Assembly: GCF_963666665.1 (NCBI RefSeq)
Contig: NZ_OY762999.1
Coordinates: 109,501-173,500, forward strand
Source of the DNA: Maridesulfovibrio sp.
GTDB lineage: Bacteria; Desulfobacterota; Desulfovibrionia; Desulfovibrionales; Desulfovibrionaceae
Length of the DNA stretch: 64,000 nucleotides
Direction of reading: 5' to 3'
The position numbers and the translations under genes were made by a program. Within the stretch, counting starts at the first letter, position 1, and every line of letters starts with the position of its first letter. The notes beneath the pieces were generated by a model, which was not told the origin of the DNA, searched no databases, and was given only the letters and a program-made list of their open reading frames with translations. Of the stretch, positions 26,947 to 35,709 are shown piece by piece.

Positions 26947-27453
26947 TTGATTACATTTGTGCTGGGGGGCAATAAGTCGGGAAAATCAGACTACGCCCTC
27001 GACCTGTTTGCAGAATATTCCGGCCGTAAATGTTTCATTGCTACCGGAAAAGCCCGTGATATGGCTTTTCGGCAGCAGATTATGGACCATAGGCTGGAGC
27101 GGGATCCGTCCATTCCGGTTCTTGAAGCCGGCGCGGACTTGCGTCGGGTTCTGCTTAAGGCTAGAGAAGGGTACGACCACCTGCTGGTGGACAGTTTGGA
27201 TTTTTGGCTGTTTTCCTGTTCCGAAGTTGCGGACGGTGAGCAGCAAATCGGGGAGGTTGTCCGGCTTCTATCTGAATGGAAAGGGCCGGATGTTGTTTTA
27301 GTGTCATGTGAGGTGGGGCTCGGCCCGTTGGCAATGACACGTGAAGTCCGCAGTTTTGTTCGCAGGCTCGGATCACTCAACCGTACAATGGCCGCAATCG
27401 CAGATGAAGTTTATCTTGTGGCCGCAGGGTTACCCCTGACCCTGAAGAAGTAG
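26947..27453 (+). CDS. cobU: Adenosylcobinamide kinase / cobinamide-phosphate guanylyltransferase
   Basis: CobU phosphorylates adenosylcobinamide and transfers GMP to it in the late cobamide pathway. The 168-residue protein shows the P-loop LGGNKSGKSDYA (about 6-17), the guanylation region HRLERDPSIP (the consensus is HRxxRP), DSLDFWLF, VSCEVGLGP and GSLNRTMAAIADEVYLVAAGLP at the end. I chose TTG 26947 because AGGAG lies 5 bases upstream and the family begins just before the P-loop; an in-frame ATG at 26929 lacks an SD. The DHH gene starts 2 bases after its stop. Confidence 0.9.
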   Translation: MITFVLGGNKSGKSDYALDLFAEYSGRKCFIATGKARDMAFRQQIMDHRLERDPSIPVLEAGADLRRVLLKAREGYDHLLVDSLDFWLFSCSEVADGEQQIGEVVRLLSEWKGPDVVLVSCEVGLGPLAMTREVRSFVRRLGSLNRTMAAIADEVYLVAAGLPLTLKK

Positions 27454-27455
27454 CT

Positions 27456-28448
27456 ATGGCTTATTTTAAACAGCTTGAAGATCAGCTTCAGGATTTGCTC
27501 GCCCTTTGTAAGAAGGAAGAGCGTTGGCTGGTAGTGGTTAATGCCGACCCGGATTCACTGGCTTCGGCAATGGCGTTTAAACGCATAATCGGGCGCAGGG
27601 TCGCTGAAGTGGGTATTGCCCATATCAACGAGGTCAAGCGTCTTGATAACCTTGCCATGATTCATTACCTGCGCATTCCGGCCAAGAGGATGATTCCAAC
27701 TCTTGTGGCCCAATACGACAAGTTTGCGATTCTTGATTCACAGCCGCACCACCATCCTGATTTCGAGGATTTGAGATTTTCCGTGATAATCGATCATCAT
27801 CCCCTGCCGGAAACCCCATACCCCCATGCGGAGTATGTGGACATCCGGCCCAAGTATGCAGCCAACTGCACCATGATGACCGAATATCTCTACAACCTGA
27901 ATATCCGCCCGGCCAAACTTCTGGCCACCGCACTTCTTTACGGCATCAAGACCGATACCCAGAGTTTTGAACGTCCCTTCATTGATGATGACGTCAAGGC
28001 TTTCAGGTATCTGACAAAATATGCGGATATGGACCTTATCAAGCGCATCACACGCAGTGAAATCCATCCTGACTGGCTGCGTTACTTCTCCCGCGCTTTT
28101 TACAATCTGCGTCGCATCGGCCCCGGCCTTTTTTCTCATATCGGCAAGGTGGAAAACCCGGATACACTGGTTATACTTGCTGATTTTCTCATGCGTATTC
28201 ACGGCGTTTCGTGGGACGTTGTTTCCGGTATTTACGAGGATACCCTTGTGGTTATTTTCCGTGGTGACGGCATGCGCAAGGATATGGGCAAAATGGCAGC
28301 CAAGCTTTTTAATGAAATAGGTTCTGCCGGTGGTCATAAAGCTGCTGCGCGTGCTGAAATCAAGCTGCAAGCGCTGGAAGGTGCCGACCCGGAATCCTTT
28401 GTGCTCAAGAAATTGACCAAGGGAAAAAAGACCGTAAAGCGTATCTAA
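27456..28448 (+). CDS. DHH/DHHA1-family phosphoesterase (NrnA-like)
   Basis: The 330-residue protein has the DHH pattern: NADPDSLASAMAF (motif I), a second acidic segment ILDSQPHHHPDF, IDHHPLPETP (the DHH motif), and GIKTDTQSF. The C-terminal DHHA1 glycine-rich GSAGGHKAAARAEI binds substrate in the family. Such proteins degrade nanoRNA or pAp or hydrolyse cyclic dinucleotides. No PAS or GGDEF domain is present, so it is not a GdpP-type protein. It sits between cobU (2-base gap) and polA (47-base gap), so it may be co-transcribed with polA. Confidence 0.88.
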   Translation: MAYFKQLEDQLQDLLALCKKEERWLVVVNADPDSLASAMAFKRIIGRRVAEVGIAHINEVKRLDNLAMIHYLRIPAKRMIPTLVAQYDKFAILDSQPHHHPDFEDLRFSVIIDHHPLPETPYPHAEYVDIRPKYAANCTMMTEYLYNLNIRPAKLLATALLYGIKTDTQSFERPFIDDDVKAFRYLTKYADMDLIKRITRSEIHPDWLRYFSRAFYNLRRIGPGLFSHIGKVENPDTLVILADFLMRIHGVSWDVVSGIYEDTLVVIFRGDGMRKDMGKMAAKLFNEIGSAGGHKAAARAEIKLQALEGADPESFVLKKLTKGKKTVKRI

Positions 28449-28495
28449 TCCTTTCTCAATTACATAAATGCAGGGTTTGAACCCGAAGGCATATA

Positions 28496-31210
28496 ATGGC
28501 ACTCAGAGATAAATTGAATTTTGATGACGAACCCCTGTACTTGATTGACGGTTCAGCTTTTTTTTACCGCGGCTTCCACGCCTACCCGGACCTTAAGCGT
28601 TCCGACGGTGTGCCGACCAATGCCATGTTTTTTGTGTTGCGGACATTGCTCAAGGTTATCAAAGAGGAGAAACCGAAATATCTGGTTTTCATCCTTGACG
28701 GTAAGGGTAAGAACTTCCGTCACGAACTTTATGACCAGTACAAGGCCCAGCGTCCGCCAATGCCTGATGACCTGCGTTCCCAGATTGAGCCGCTCAAAGA
28801 AGCGCTCAGTGTTATCGGTGTGCCGCTTATTGTTTCCGAAGGTGAAGAGGCTGACGACTGCATTGCTTCTCTCGCTGCCCGCTATAAGTCTGAACGTCCG
28901 GTGGTTATCCTCGGAGCGGACAAGGACCTCAAGCAGTGCCTTGATGAAAATGTCTTCATGTGGGACCCCGCAGGAAAGAAGGAAAAGATCACTTCTCTCG
29001 CTGATTTTCGTGAAGAAACCAAGCTTGAGCCTGAACAATGGGCTGATTTTCAGGCCCTTGTGGGCGACTCGGCTGATAACATTCCCGGTGTGCCGGGAGT
29101 GGGTAAGGTGACTGCCACCAAGATAATGGCCGAATATCCGACTCTGGAAGATATCCGTGACAACTACGATAAGCTCAAGCCTGCCATACAGAAGAAGATG
29201 AAGGATGAGCTGGAAAATATTTTTGTCTATCGTGAGCTTACCCGCATGCGGTTGGGTAGCTGCACCGATTGCGACCTCAAGAAGTGCGAGCTTCGTTCTG
29301 TGGATGGAGATCGTGCTGCGGAATTCATGACTACTTACGAATTCCGTTCACTTGTGCGCGATGTAAAAGCTTTGTTTTCCGCTGTTTCAGGGTCTGCAGT
29401 TCCTGCTGGAAATTCCAAGAAATCAACTTCCGGTCAGGCCTCTCTGTTTGGCGAAGAAGCTTCGGCTCATGTTGCCAAGTCCAATAAATCTGCCGCCGGG
29501 GGCGGACAGTTTTCCCTGTTCGGCGAAGCTACTCCGGCTCCTGCTGCTCCTGAAAACCGTCTTGAATTGAAGAAAGTTTCCTCTGCTGCTGAACTTCCTG
29601 ATTTCACAGGTAAGGACGTCGGTTTGGTGCGTGAGGGCAATATGTTTTTCATCGGGCTGGACGGTGATGAATGGATGTGCAAGGTCACTGCTGCAGAACT
29701 TGCCGCCGGACTGCAATCAGCAAAGACAATTGTTGTGGCTGATGTAAAATCTTTCCTGCGTGCAGATGATGCATGGGGGCAGATTCAGCTGTCCAGCTGG
29801 TTCGACTTAAGTCTCGCTGCCTACCTGCTCAATCCTGAAGAACGCAATTATGCCTGGGACCGTTTGCGGGCCATGCTATTTGCCGGAGAAGAGCTTCCCG
29901 ATGCTGTAGATGAAGTTCATCCCGATGCTCAGGGGCTGGCTGCGCTGGCTCTTATGCATGTGCTTGGGCCCCGTATCAAATCCGCAGGTCTTGATGAGCT
30001 GACAGCAAATCTTGAAATCCCGCTTATCCCTGTTCTTGCTGATATGGAGAAAGCCGGAATCACCATCGATCTGGATGCGTTTGCTGATTTTTTGTCCGAG
30101 GTGAATGAACGTATTAATGAACTTACCCGGATCATTCACGAGCGGGCCGGTGAGCCGTTTAATATCCGTTCCAGTCAGCAGATGGCGACTGTTCTTTTTG
30201 ATACCCTCGGTCTCAAACCGAGCGGCAAGACTCCTAAAGGAGCGCTTTCCACTGCCAATTCCGTATTGGAAAAGCTTAGCGGGCAGCATGAAATTATCAC
30301 CGATATTCTTGAATACCGGAAGATGGAGAAGCTGCGTTCCACCTATCTCGAACCTTTGCCCAAGCTGGTCAATGCCAACGGGCGTATTCATACCAATTTC
30401 AATCAGCTGGCAACTGCCACCGGACGTCTTTCCAGTTCCGGCCCCAACCTGCAGAACATTCCTATTCGCGGTGATCAGGGCAAGCGTATGCGGGCCTGTT
30501 TTACTGCCGGGGAGGGCTTGCGTTTAGCCGCTGCCGACTATTCTCAGGTTGAGCTGCGCGTACTGGCTCATTTTTCCGGTGACCCGGCCCTTGTTTCAGC
30601 TTTCGAGCATGATGAGGATATTCACTCCCGTACAGCTGCGCTCCTTTTTGACCGTGATCCGGCGGATGTTACTTCCGATGAGCGTCGCAATGCCAAGACC
30701 ATTAACTTCGGCCTGATTTACGGCATGGGACCGCAGAAGCTTTCCCGTGAGCTGGGTATTAAGATCAACGAGGCTAAGGAATTTATCGTCAAGTATTTTG
30801 AAAAGCTGGATGTACTTAAAGGCTTTTACGATTCCGTAGTGGAACAGGGCCGCGAGAAAGGTTATGTAACCACTCTTTCCGGGCGTCGTCGCTTGTTGCC
30901 TGAACTTCATTCCACAAATCAGCAGATTCTTTCACAGGCCCGCAGGCAGGCTATCAACACTGTTATTCAGGGCAGCGCCGCTGATATTATCAAGATGGCC
31001 ATGATCAAGGTGGCTGATAATAGTCAAATAAAGGATCTCGGCGGCAGGTTGATCCTGCAGATTCATGACGAACTTTTAGTTGAAGGCCCTGAGGAGAATA
31101 TCGAGGAAATCGGTAAGCTCCTGCAAAAGGATATGCAGACTGTGGCTACGCTTGCTGTGCCGCTCAAAGTTGATCTGGGCTTGGGACGCAACTGGGCGCA
31201 AGCGCATTAA
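28496..31210 (+). CDS. polA: DNA polymerase I
   Basis: The 904-residue protein has three regions. The N-terminal 5'-3' exonuclease (about 1-290) is intact (LIDGSAFFYRGFHA, LDGKGKNFRHELY, ADDCIASLA, GDSADNIPGVPGVG). The 3'-5' exonuclease region (about 330-530) lacks the DxE motif: the equivalent stretch reads GKDVGLVREGNMFFIG, so proofreading is probably absent. A short Ser/Ala-rich insert (SKKSTSGQASLFGEEA) precedes it, with SLFGEE-like units repeated. The polymerase region has motif A (AADYSQVELRVLAHFSGD), motif B (RRNAKTINFGLIYGMG) and motif C (LQIHDELLVEGP). A strong terminator follows. Confidence 0.96.
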   Translation: MALRDKLNFDDEPLYLIDGSAFFYRGFHAYPDLKRSDGVPTNAMFFVLRTLLKVIKEEKPKYLVFILDGKGKNFRHELYDQYKAQRPPMPDDLRSQIEPLKEALSVIGVPLIVSEGEEADDCIASLAARYKSERPVVILGADKDLKQCLDENVFMWDPAGKKEKITSLADFREETKLEPEQWADFQALVGDSADNIPGVPGVGKVTATKIMAEYPTLEDIRDNYDKLKPAIQKKMKDELENIFVYRELTRMRLGSCTDCDLKKCELRSVDGDRAAEFMTTYEFRSLVRDVKALFSAVSGSAVPAGNSKKSTSGQASLFGEEASAHVAKSNKSAAGGGQFSLFGEATPAPAAPENRLELKKVSSAAELPDFTGKDVGLVREGNMFFIGLDGDEWMCKVTAAELAAGLQSAKTIVVADVKSFLRADDAWGQIQLSSWFDLSLAAYLLNPEERNYAWDRLRAMLFAGEELPDAVDEVHPDAQGLAALALMHVLGPRIKSAGLDELTANLEIPLIPVLADMEKAGITIDLDAFADFLSEVNERINELTRIIHERAGEPFNIRSSQQMATVLFDTLGLKPSGKTPKGALSTANSVLEKLSGQHEIITDILEYRKMEKLRSTYLEPLPKLVNANGRIHTNFNQLATATGRLSSSGPNLQNIPIRGDQGKRMRACFTAGEGLRLAAADYSQVELRVLAHFSGDPALVSAFEHDEDIHSRTAALLFDRDPADVTSDERRNAKTINFGLIYGMGPQKLSRELGIKINEAKEFIVKYFEKLDVLKGFYDSVVEQGREKGYVTTLSGRRRLLPELHSTNQQILSQARRQAINTVIQGSAADIIKMAMIKVADNSQIKDLGGRLILQIHDELLVEGPEENIEEIGKLLQKDMQTVATLAVPLKVDLGLGRNWAQAH

Positions 31211-31255
31211 GGCCTATGACGGTTTAACCAGTCTATTAGACTTTGCTTTTTTGAT

Positions 31256-31287
31256 AAACCTCTCAGCTTTGAGAGGTTTATTTTTTT
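31256..31287 (+). terminator. Rho-independent terminator after polA
   Basis: AAACCTCTCA (31256-31265) pairs with TGAGAGGTTT (31270-31279) across a 4-base loop, followed by a T-run. Confidence 0.92.
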
Positions 31288-31350
31288 AAAATGCTTGAAT
31301 CTTACGATGAATATTTTTAGAATCCGGCAGATTACTTAAGGAGTTCAATT

Positions 31351-31653
31351 ATGTCTGATGCTAAAAAGTGCGGTTGCGGCAGCGAATACGCCAAGGATAT
31401 GCCTATCCCCGAGGTTAATTTCTCAACATTTGTCATGTCCATGAGTTCTTCCGCTTTGGTTCATCTGGGCGAAGTTCCTGATCCTTCAACCGGTAAGGTT
31501 GAGTTTTCTCCGGTGCTTGCCAAACAGTCCATTGATGTTCTTGCTGTGCTTGAAGATAAAATCAAGAACGGCATGACCGCCGATGAAGAACGACTCCTTT
31601 GTGAGATGCTTTACAATCTGCGCATGAAATATGTGCAGAAGACCAAGAAATAG
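31351..31653 (+). CDS. DUF1844 domain protein
   Basis: The 100-residue soluble protein follows the DUF1844 pattern: VNFSTFVMSMSSSALVHLGEVP, the AKQSIDVLAVLEDKIKNG helix and MTADEERLLCEMLYNLRMKYV. The N-terminus is unusual in carrying KKCGCGSE, a possible metal-binding extension. Function of the family is unknown. The SD AAGGAG lies 10 bases before the ATG. It has its own promoter space after the polA terminator and precedes argC by 114 bases, with a weak hairpin (TGCCC/GGGCA near 31677-31691) between them. Confidence 0.85.
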   Translation: MSDAKKCGCGSEYAKDMPIPEVNFSTFVMSMSSSALVHLGEVPDPSTGKVEFSPVLAKQSIDVLAVLEDKIKNGMTADEERLLCEMLYNLRMKYVQKTKK

Positions 31654-31767
31654 CCGACTTTTCGACATTTCCTTTGTGCCCCGTGCGGGCATTTCTTTAC
31701 ATACCGATCTTCCGGGCGCGCTCAGTCGTGCCCTTTTCTAAAATATTTATCGCAAGGATGGATAATT

Positions 31768-32820
31768 ATGAGTGCCGTACCAGTAGGACTTGTAGGCGTA
31801 ACCGGATACACCGGGATGGAACTTACCCGTATTTTGAGCAATCATGACGGGATGAAGCTTGTCCGGGTTACTTCCCGTGCTGAGGCCGGTAAAAAATTGG
31901 CTGATATTTATCCTTTCCTTAACGGCATGGAGCTTGGCAGCCTTGAAATTACCGCACCGGATGTTGAGGACCTTGCTGAGTCCTGTGATCTGGTATTTCT
32001 TGCCGTTCCGCACAAGACAGCCATGAACATCGGCGGGCAGCTTTACGATAAGGGCATCAAGGTTGTGGATCTCAGTGCCGACTTCAGGATTCGTGACCGT
32101 GAGACTTACGAAGAATGGTACAAGGTGGACCACACCCGCGAAGACCTGCTTTCCGAAGCGGTTTACGGCCTCCCCGAATTTTACCGTGATCAAGTTAAAG
32201 ATGCCAAGCTGGTTGCCAACCCCGGTTGTTATCCCACTTCCGTAATTGTCGGGCTTACCCCCGCTTTGCGTGAAGGTCTGGTTGAGACCTCTGACATTGT
32301 CATCGACTCTAAATCCGGTACCAGCGGAGCAGGGCGTAAGGCTGCTGTTGGAACCCTTTTCTGCGAAGTGGCGGATTCTTTCCGCGCTTACGGTCTGACC
32401 ACTCACCGCCATACCCCGGAGATTGAGCAAGAGCTTGCGGTTGCATCCGGAGAAGATATGACCGTCTCTTTTAACACTCACCTGCTGCCCATTGATCGCG
32501 GTATCCTCTCCACCATCTATACCAAGTTGAAGCCGGGCGTGACTGCTGCAGATGTTCGGGCTGCTTATGAAAAGGCTTACGGCAATGAAAAGATGATCCG
32601 CTTCCTTGCCGAGGGGCAGTTGCCGGAAACACGCTGGGTTCGCGGAACCATGTTCTGTGACGTTGCTGTTGTTCCTGATGAACGCACCGGAAGGCTGATC
32701 ATTCTTGCCGCCATTGATAACCTCTGCCGCGGTGCTTCCGGGCAGGCTGTTGCCAATGCCAACCTGATGCTTGGGTTTGAAGAAATCAGGGGCTTGTCTC
32801 TTGCTCCGATGATGCCTTAA
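31768..32820 (+). CDS. argC: N-acetyl-gamma-glutamyl-phosphate reductase
   Basis: ArgC reduces N-acetylglutamyl phosphate to the semialdehyde in arginine synthesis. The 350-residue protein shows the NADP-binding GLVGVTGYTGMELTRIL, the FLAVPHKTAM segment, the active-site cysteine in VANPGCYPTS (about residue 153), KSGTSGAGRKA and the catalytic histidine segment HRHTPEIEQEL. AAGGATGG precedes ATG 31768. No other arg gene lies nearby. There is 107 bases between it and the next gene, with no clear terminator. Confidence 0.96.
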   Translation: MSAVPVGLVGVTGYTGMELTRILSNHDGMKLVRVTSRAEAGKKLADIYPFLNGMELGSLEITAPDVEDLAESCDLVFLAVPHKTAMNIGGQLYDKGIKVVDLSADFRIRDRETYEEWYKVDHTREDLLSEAVYGLPEFYRDQVKDAKLVANPGCYPTSVIVGLTPALREGLVETSDIVIDSKSGTSGAGRKAAVGTLFCEVADSFRAYGLTTHRHTPEIEQELAVASGEDMTVSFNTHLLPIDRGILSTIYTKLKPGVTAADVRAAYEKAYGNEKMIRFLAEGQLPETRWVRGTMFCDVAVVPDERTGRLIILAAIDNLCRGASGQAVANANLMLGFEEIRGLSLAPMMP

Positions 32821-32927
32821 TTCAGGAATCTTTATAATCCATCCCGATTGATATTAGGAAAACGCTGAGGTATAGCTTTGCTAACTAAACAGTATCCTTT
32901 TTAAAATTATTTTGGGAATGCGAAGTT

Positions 32928-34184
32928 ATGGCGGAACGTTCAGATGTTTTTCTAGATTCTTTCTTTGTTGCCAGACAGCCTGTATTTGACGTGCATAAAG
33001 GGGTCTGGGGGTATGAATTGCTTTTTCGCAATTCCGAAGGAAGTAATGTTGCTGATATCGGTGATGAGGATGCAGCCACATCTCAGGTTATTGCTGATGG
33101 TTTCGGATTGATACAGGAAGATATCGAAGAAGGGCAGAGATTGCTGGTCAACTTTCCCCGCAATATGCTGTTGGAGGGTGCTGCTGATTTTCTGCCCTCC
33201 GAAGTTTGTGTCGTTGAGATTCTAGAGCATGTTCAACCTGAACCGGATGTTCTCGAAGCCCTTAAAGACCTGAAAGAACGTGGCTATGTGCTGGCCCTTG
33301 ACGACTATATCGGACAGGATGGTTTCGAGCCTTTTATTGAATTGGCTGATATTGTTAAAGTTGATTGTCTCGATTTGAGTCCTGATGAGCTTACCAATGT
33401 CGTTGGCAATCTTAAACAGTTGGACGTGATGCTTCTGGCTGAAAAGGTTGAAGATAATGACATGTTCCAGCGCTGTCTGGAACTCGGCTTTGATCTTTTT
33501 CAGGGGTTCTTTTTCAGTCGTCCGGAGATTATACCCGGAAAGAAAGTATCCACCAGCAATCTCAACCGCATGCAGCTCCTGAGTTCCATCAGTGGTGACG
33601 ATTTTGATGTTGATGATCTGACAGAGGCTATCAACTCTGATGTTTCGGTGAGTTATCGTCTGTTAAAGTTCATGAATTCTGCTGCCTTTGGATTGCCCAA
33701 CGAAATTCATTCCATCAAACAGGCGATCACCTTGATCGGATACAGGAAACTGGCCGGTTGGCTGCGTATGATCCTGCTCTCAGATATGAGCTCAGGACCT
33801 GCAGGTAACGAGCTTGCATTCCTGTCCATCAAAAGAGCCAAATTCCTAGAACTGGTATGCTTGGAAATTAAACATTGTCCACTTCCAGCTGAATCAATGT
33901 TCATGTTGGGGCTGTTTTCCTTGCTTGATGTCCTGCTGGGCAGACCTATGGAAGAATTGATGGAAGAATTGCCAGTTGAAAAAGAACTCATTCAGGCCTT
34001 GGTTGGTAAGCAAAATAAAGTTTCGTTATATCTTGATCTGGTCAAATGTCTTGAGAAAGCAGAATGGGACGAATTGGGGCGTTTGATCATGGGGAATAAT
34101 CTTTCTTCTCTTGCAGTGGCAAGAAGTCATCTGGCTGCCATGCAGTGGGCCAATGAGGTTGTCCTGATGGGACGAGAAAATTAA
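32928..34184 (+). CDS. EAL-HDOD signalling protein (YuxH-like)
   Basis: The 418-residue protein has an N-terminal EAL-type domain and a C-terminal HDOD domain. In the EAL part the active-site motif reads YELLFRN. EILEHV, LALDDYIGQDG and IVKVD correspond to the metal-binding motifs and AEKVED to the general base region, so it is a divergent and possibly inactive phosphodiesterase. The HDOD part includes SSISGDDFDVDDLTEAINSDVSVSYRLLKFMNSAAFG and IKQAITLIGYRKL. Proteins of this type relay c-di-GMP or other signals. It precedes cheR by 29 bases on the same strand, linking it to chemotaxis. Confidence 0.9.
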   Translation: MAERSDVFLDSFFVARQPVFDVHKGVWGYELLFRNSEGSNVADIGDEDAATSQVIADGFGLIQEDIEEGQRLLVNFPRNMLLEGAADFLPSEVCVVEILEHVQPEPDVLEALKDLKERGYVLALDDYIGQDGFEPFIELADIVKVDCLDLSPDELTNVVGNLKQLDVMLLAEKVEDNDMFQRCLELGFDLFQGFFFSRPEIIPGKKVSTSNLNRMQLLSSISGDDFDVDDLTEAINSDVSVSYRLLKFMNSAAFGLPNEIHSIKQAITLIGYRKLAGWLRMILLSDMSSGPAGNELAFLSIKRAKFLELVCLEIKHCPLPAESMFMLGLFSLLDVLLGRPMEELMEELPVEKELIQALVGKQNKVSLYLDLVKCLEKAEWDELGRLIMGNNLSSLAVARSHLAAMQWANEVVLMGREN

Positions 34185-34213
34185 TCTGATCAAGAACAGG
34201 TAAAGATAGTATC

Positions 34214-35062
34214 GTGAGCAGGGAATACGTTAAACTGGATAAAAAAGATTTTGAACTGCTGCGTCAGCAGATATACCGCATGTGCGGTCTGACTATTTCC
34301 GAGGGTAAGGAATACCTGATCCAACATCGTTTCAAAGCATTGTATCAATCCCGTAATTGTCGTTCATGGGGTGAGTTCTATAAGCTTTTAGTGTCAGGTG
34401 ATACCCATTTCAAGGAAGAAGCGGTATCAGCTATCAGTACCCATGAGACCAGTTTTTTTCGTGACAATCATCCCTTTACATCTATCAGGAACAAGGTTCT
34501 TCCTGAACTTTTGAAGAAACGCAGGCCGGGGGCCAAGATAAAAATCTGGTGTGCTGCATCATCCACCGGGCAGGAACCGTATTCTCTTTCCATGCTTATC
34601 CACGAGTGGGCCATAACTGTTGGAGGAATCTCACCTACTGATTTTTCGATCCTTGCCACGGATATCTCAGGGGCAGTTATTGAAAGGGCCAAAAATGGGC
34701 TTTTCAGCAGTCTGGAGAAGTCGCGGGGATTGCCGGCTGGTTATGATAAGTATTTTGAGAAGAGTGGCATTCACTGGCAGGTAGTTCCTTCTGTGAAGTC
34801 TCTTGTTGCTTTCAAGAAGTTCAACCTGCTGGATTCTTTTAGGTCTTTGGGACAATTTGATTTTGTTATGTGCCGTAATGTTCTGATCTATTTTGATGAT
34901 GCTACAAAAGTAGATATTGTGCACCGCATTCACGATTTGTTGCCGGATAAAGGATATCTCATGCTCGGATCTACTGAAACACTGGCCGGGCATACAGACC
35001 GTTTTGCCACCGAACATATGGGGGCTGTACTTCTTTATCGTAAATTGCGTGGAATAAAATAA
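34214..35062 (+). CDS. cheR: Chemotaxis protein methyltransferase
   Basis: CheR methylates glutamates in chemoreceptors using SAM. The 282-residue protein has the N-terminal all-helical CheR domain (DFELLRQQIYRMCGLTI) and the SAM domain with IWCAASSTGQEPYSLSM, ILATDISGAVIERAKNG and FVMCRNVLIYFDDATK. The CheR loop STHETSFFRD is intact. The start is GTG 34214. No C-terminal pentapeptide-binding TPRs are attached. It is in an apparent operon with the EAL-HDOD gene; a bidirectional hairpin follows. Confidence 0.94.
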   Translation: MSREYVKLDKKDFELLRQQIYRMCGLTISEGKEYLIQHRFKALYQSRNCRSWGEFYKLLVSGDTHFKEEAVSAISTHETSFFRDNHPFTSIRNKVLPELLKKRRPGAKIKIWCAASSTGQEPYSLSMLIHEWAITVGGISPTDFSILATDISGAVIERAKNGLFSSLEKSRGLPAGYDKYFEKSGIHWQVVPSVKSLVAFKKFNLLDSFRSLGQFDFVMCRNVLIYFDDATKVDIVHRIHDLLPDKGYLMLGSTETLAGHTDRFATEHMGAVLLYRKLRGIK

Positions 35063-35064
35063 AA

Positions 35065-35094
35065 ACCGCCAACTTCTTTTAAAGAAGCGGCGGT
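35065..35094 (-). terminator. Bidirectional terminator between cheR and the response regulator
   Basis: ACCGCC (35065-35070) with GGCGGT (35089-35094) and an inner CTTCTTT/AAAGAAG helix. The minus-strand side runs into a T-run (GGCGGTTTTTATTTT), fitting the end of the response-regulator gene; it can also stop cheR transcripts. Confidence 0.82.
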
Positions 35095-35117
35095 GATTCT
35101 TTTCAGATATATATCCG

Positions 35118-35495
35118 TTAAATATCGTATTTTGTGCCGAATAAGGTTCTGATCTTCTGGATGAACATATCCATATCCGCAACAGGCTTAAGCAATACGT
35201 TATCAGAGGAAATGCCGTAAGCCCGGACATCCGGCGGAACAGCATAGTCAACGGATCCGGTATGGATGATGAAATCCATATCCGGGTGCAGTTCTTTTAA
35301 GTGAATGATGAGATCATTGCCATGCATTACCGGAAGGCGCATATCTACAATGGCGATGTCGGCATGTTCGGTTTTCATCAGATTCAGGGCTTCTTCGGCG
35401 CTTCCTACCGAAATGACATCAAGGCCTTCGTCTTCAAGGTAATCGACAAGGTTTTCCCTGACCATCTGCTCATCATCTACAACCAGAATTCGCAT
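35118..35495 (-). CDS. Single-domain response regulator (CheY-like receiver)
   Basis: The 125-residue protein is a stand-alone receiver domain. Acidic pocket DDE (residues 7-9), phospho-acceptor aspartate in IVDMRLP (about 51), switch Thr in HTGS and the conserved lysine in LLKPV are all present. No output domain follows. The SD GGAG lies 5 bases before the ATG. It is convergent with cheR and may be the output of a local two-component or chemotaxis circuit, though no histidine kinase is in the window. Confidence 0.9.
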   Translation of the reverse strand: MRILVVDDEQMVRENLVDYLEDEGLDVISVGSAEEALNLMKTEHADIAIVDMRLPVMHGNDLIIHLKELHPDMDFIIHTGSVDYAVPPDVRAYGISSDNVLLKPVADMDMFIQKIRTLFGTKYDI

Positions 35496-35649
35496 ATACT
35501 CTCCATCTCATATCATCTTTGATTCTTTGAGCAATGAAGTCCAATGAAATTAATCTCAGACTTGTATCATTTTCACTGTTAACCATAATGCAATGTATTT
35601 TTCTTGGCAATGAAAATGAGCGCAAAGTTATCCTTTGTGGGGTGAAATG

Positions 35650-35685
35650 AAAAAAGGGAGATCTTTTTTAAAGATCTCCCTTTGT
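35650..35685 (-). terminator. Rho-independent terminator of nrdGD
   Basis: AAAGGGAGATCTT (from about 35653) pairs with AAGATCTCCCTTT (to about 35683). On the minus strand it is followed by TTTTTT, directly after the nrdD stop. Confidence 0.88.
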
Positions 35686-35709
35686 CATTCTAAAATGCCG
35701 TATGGATTG

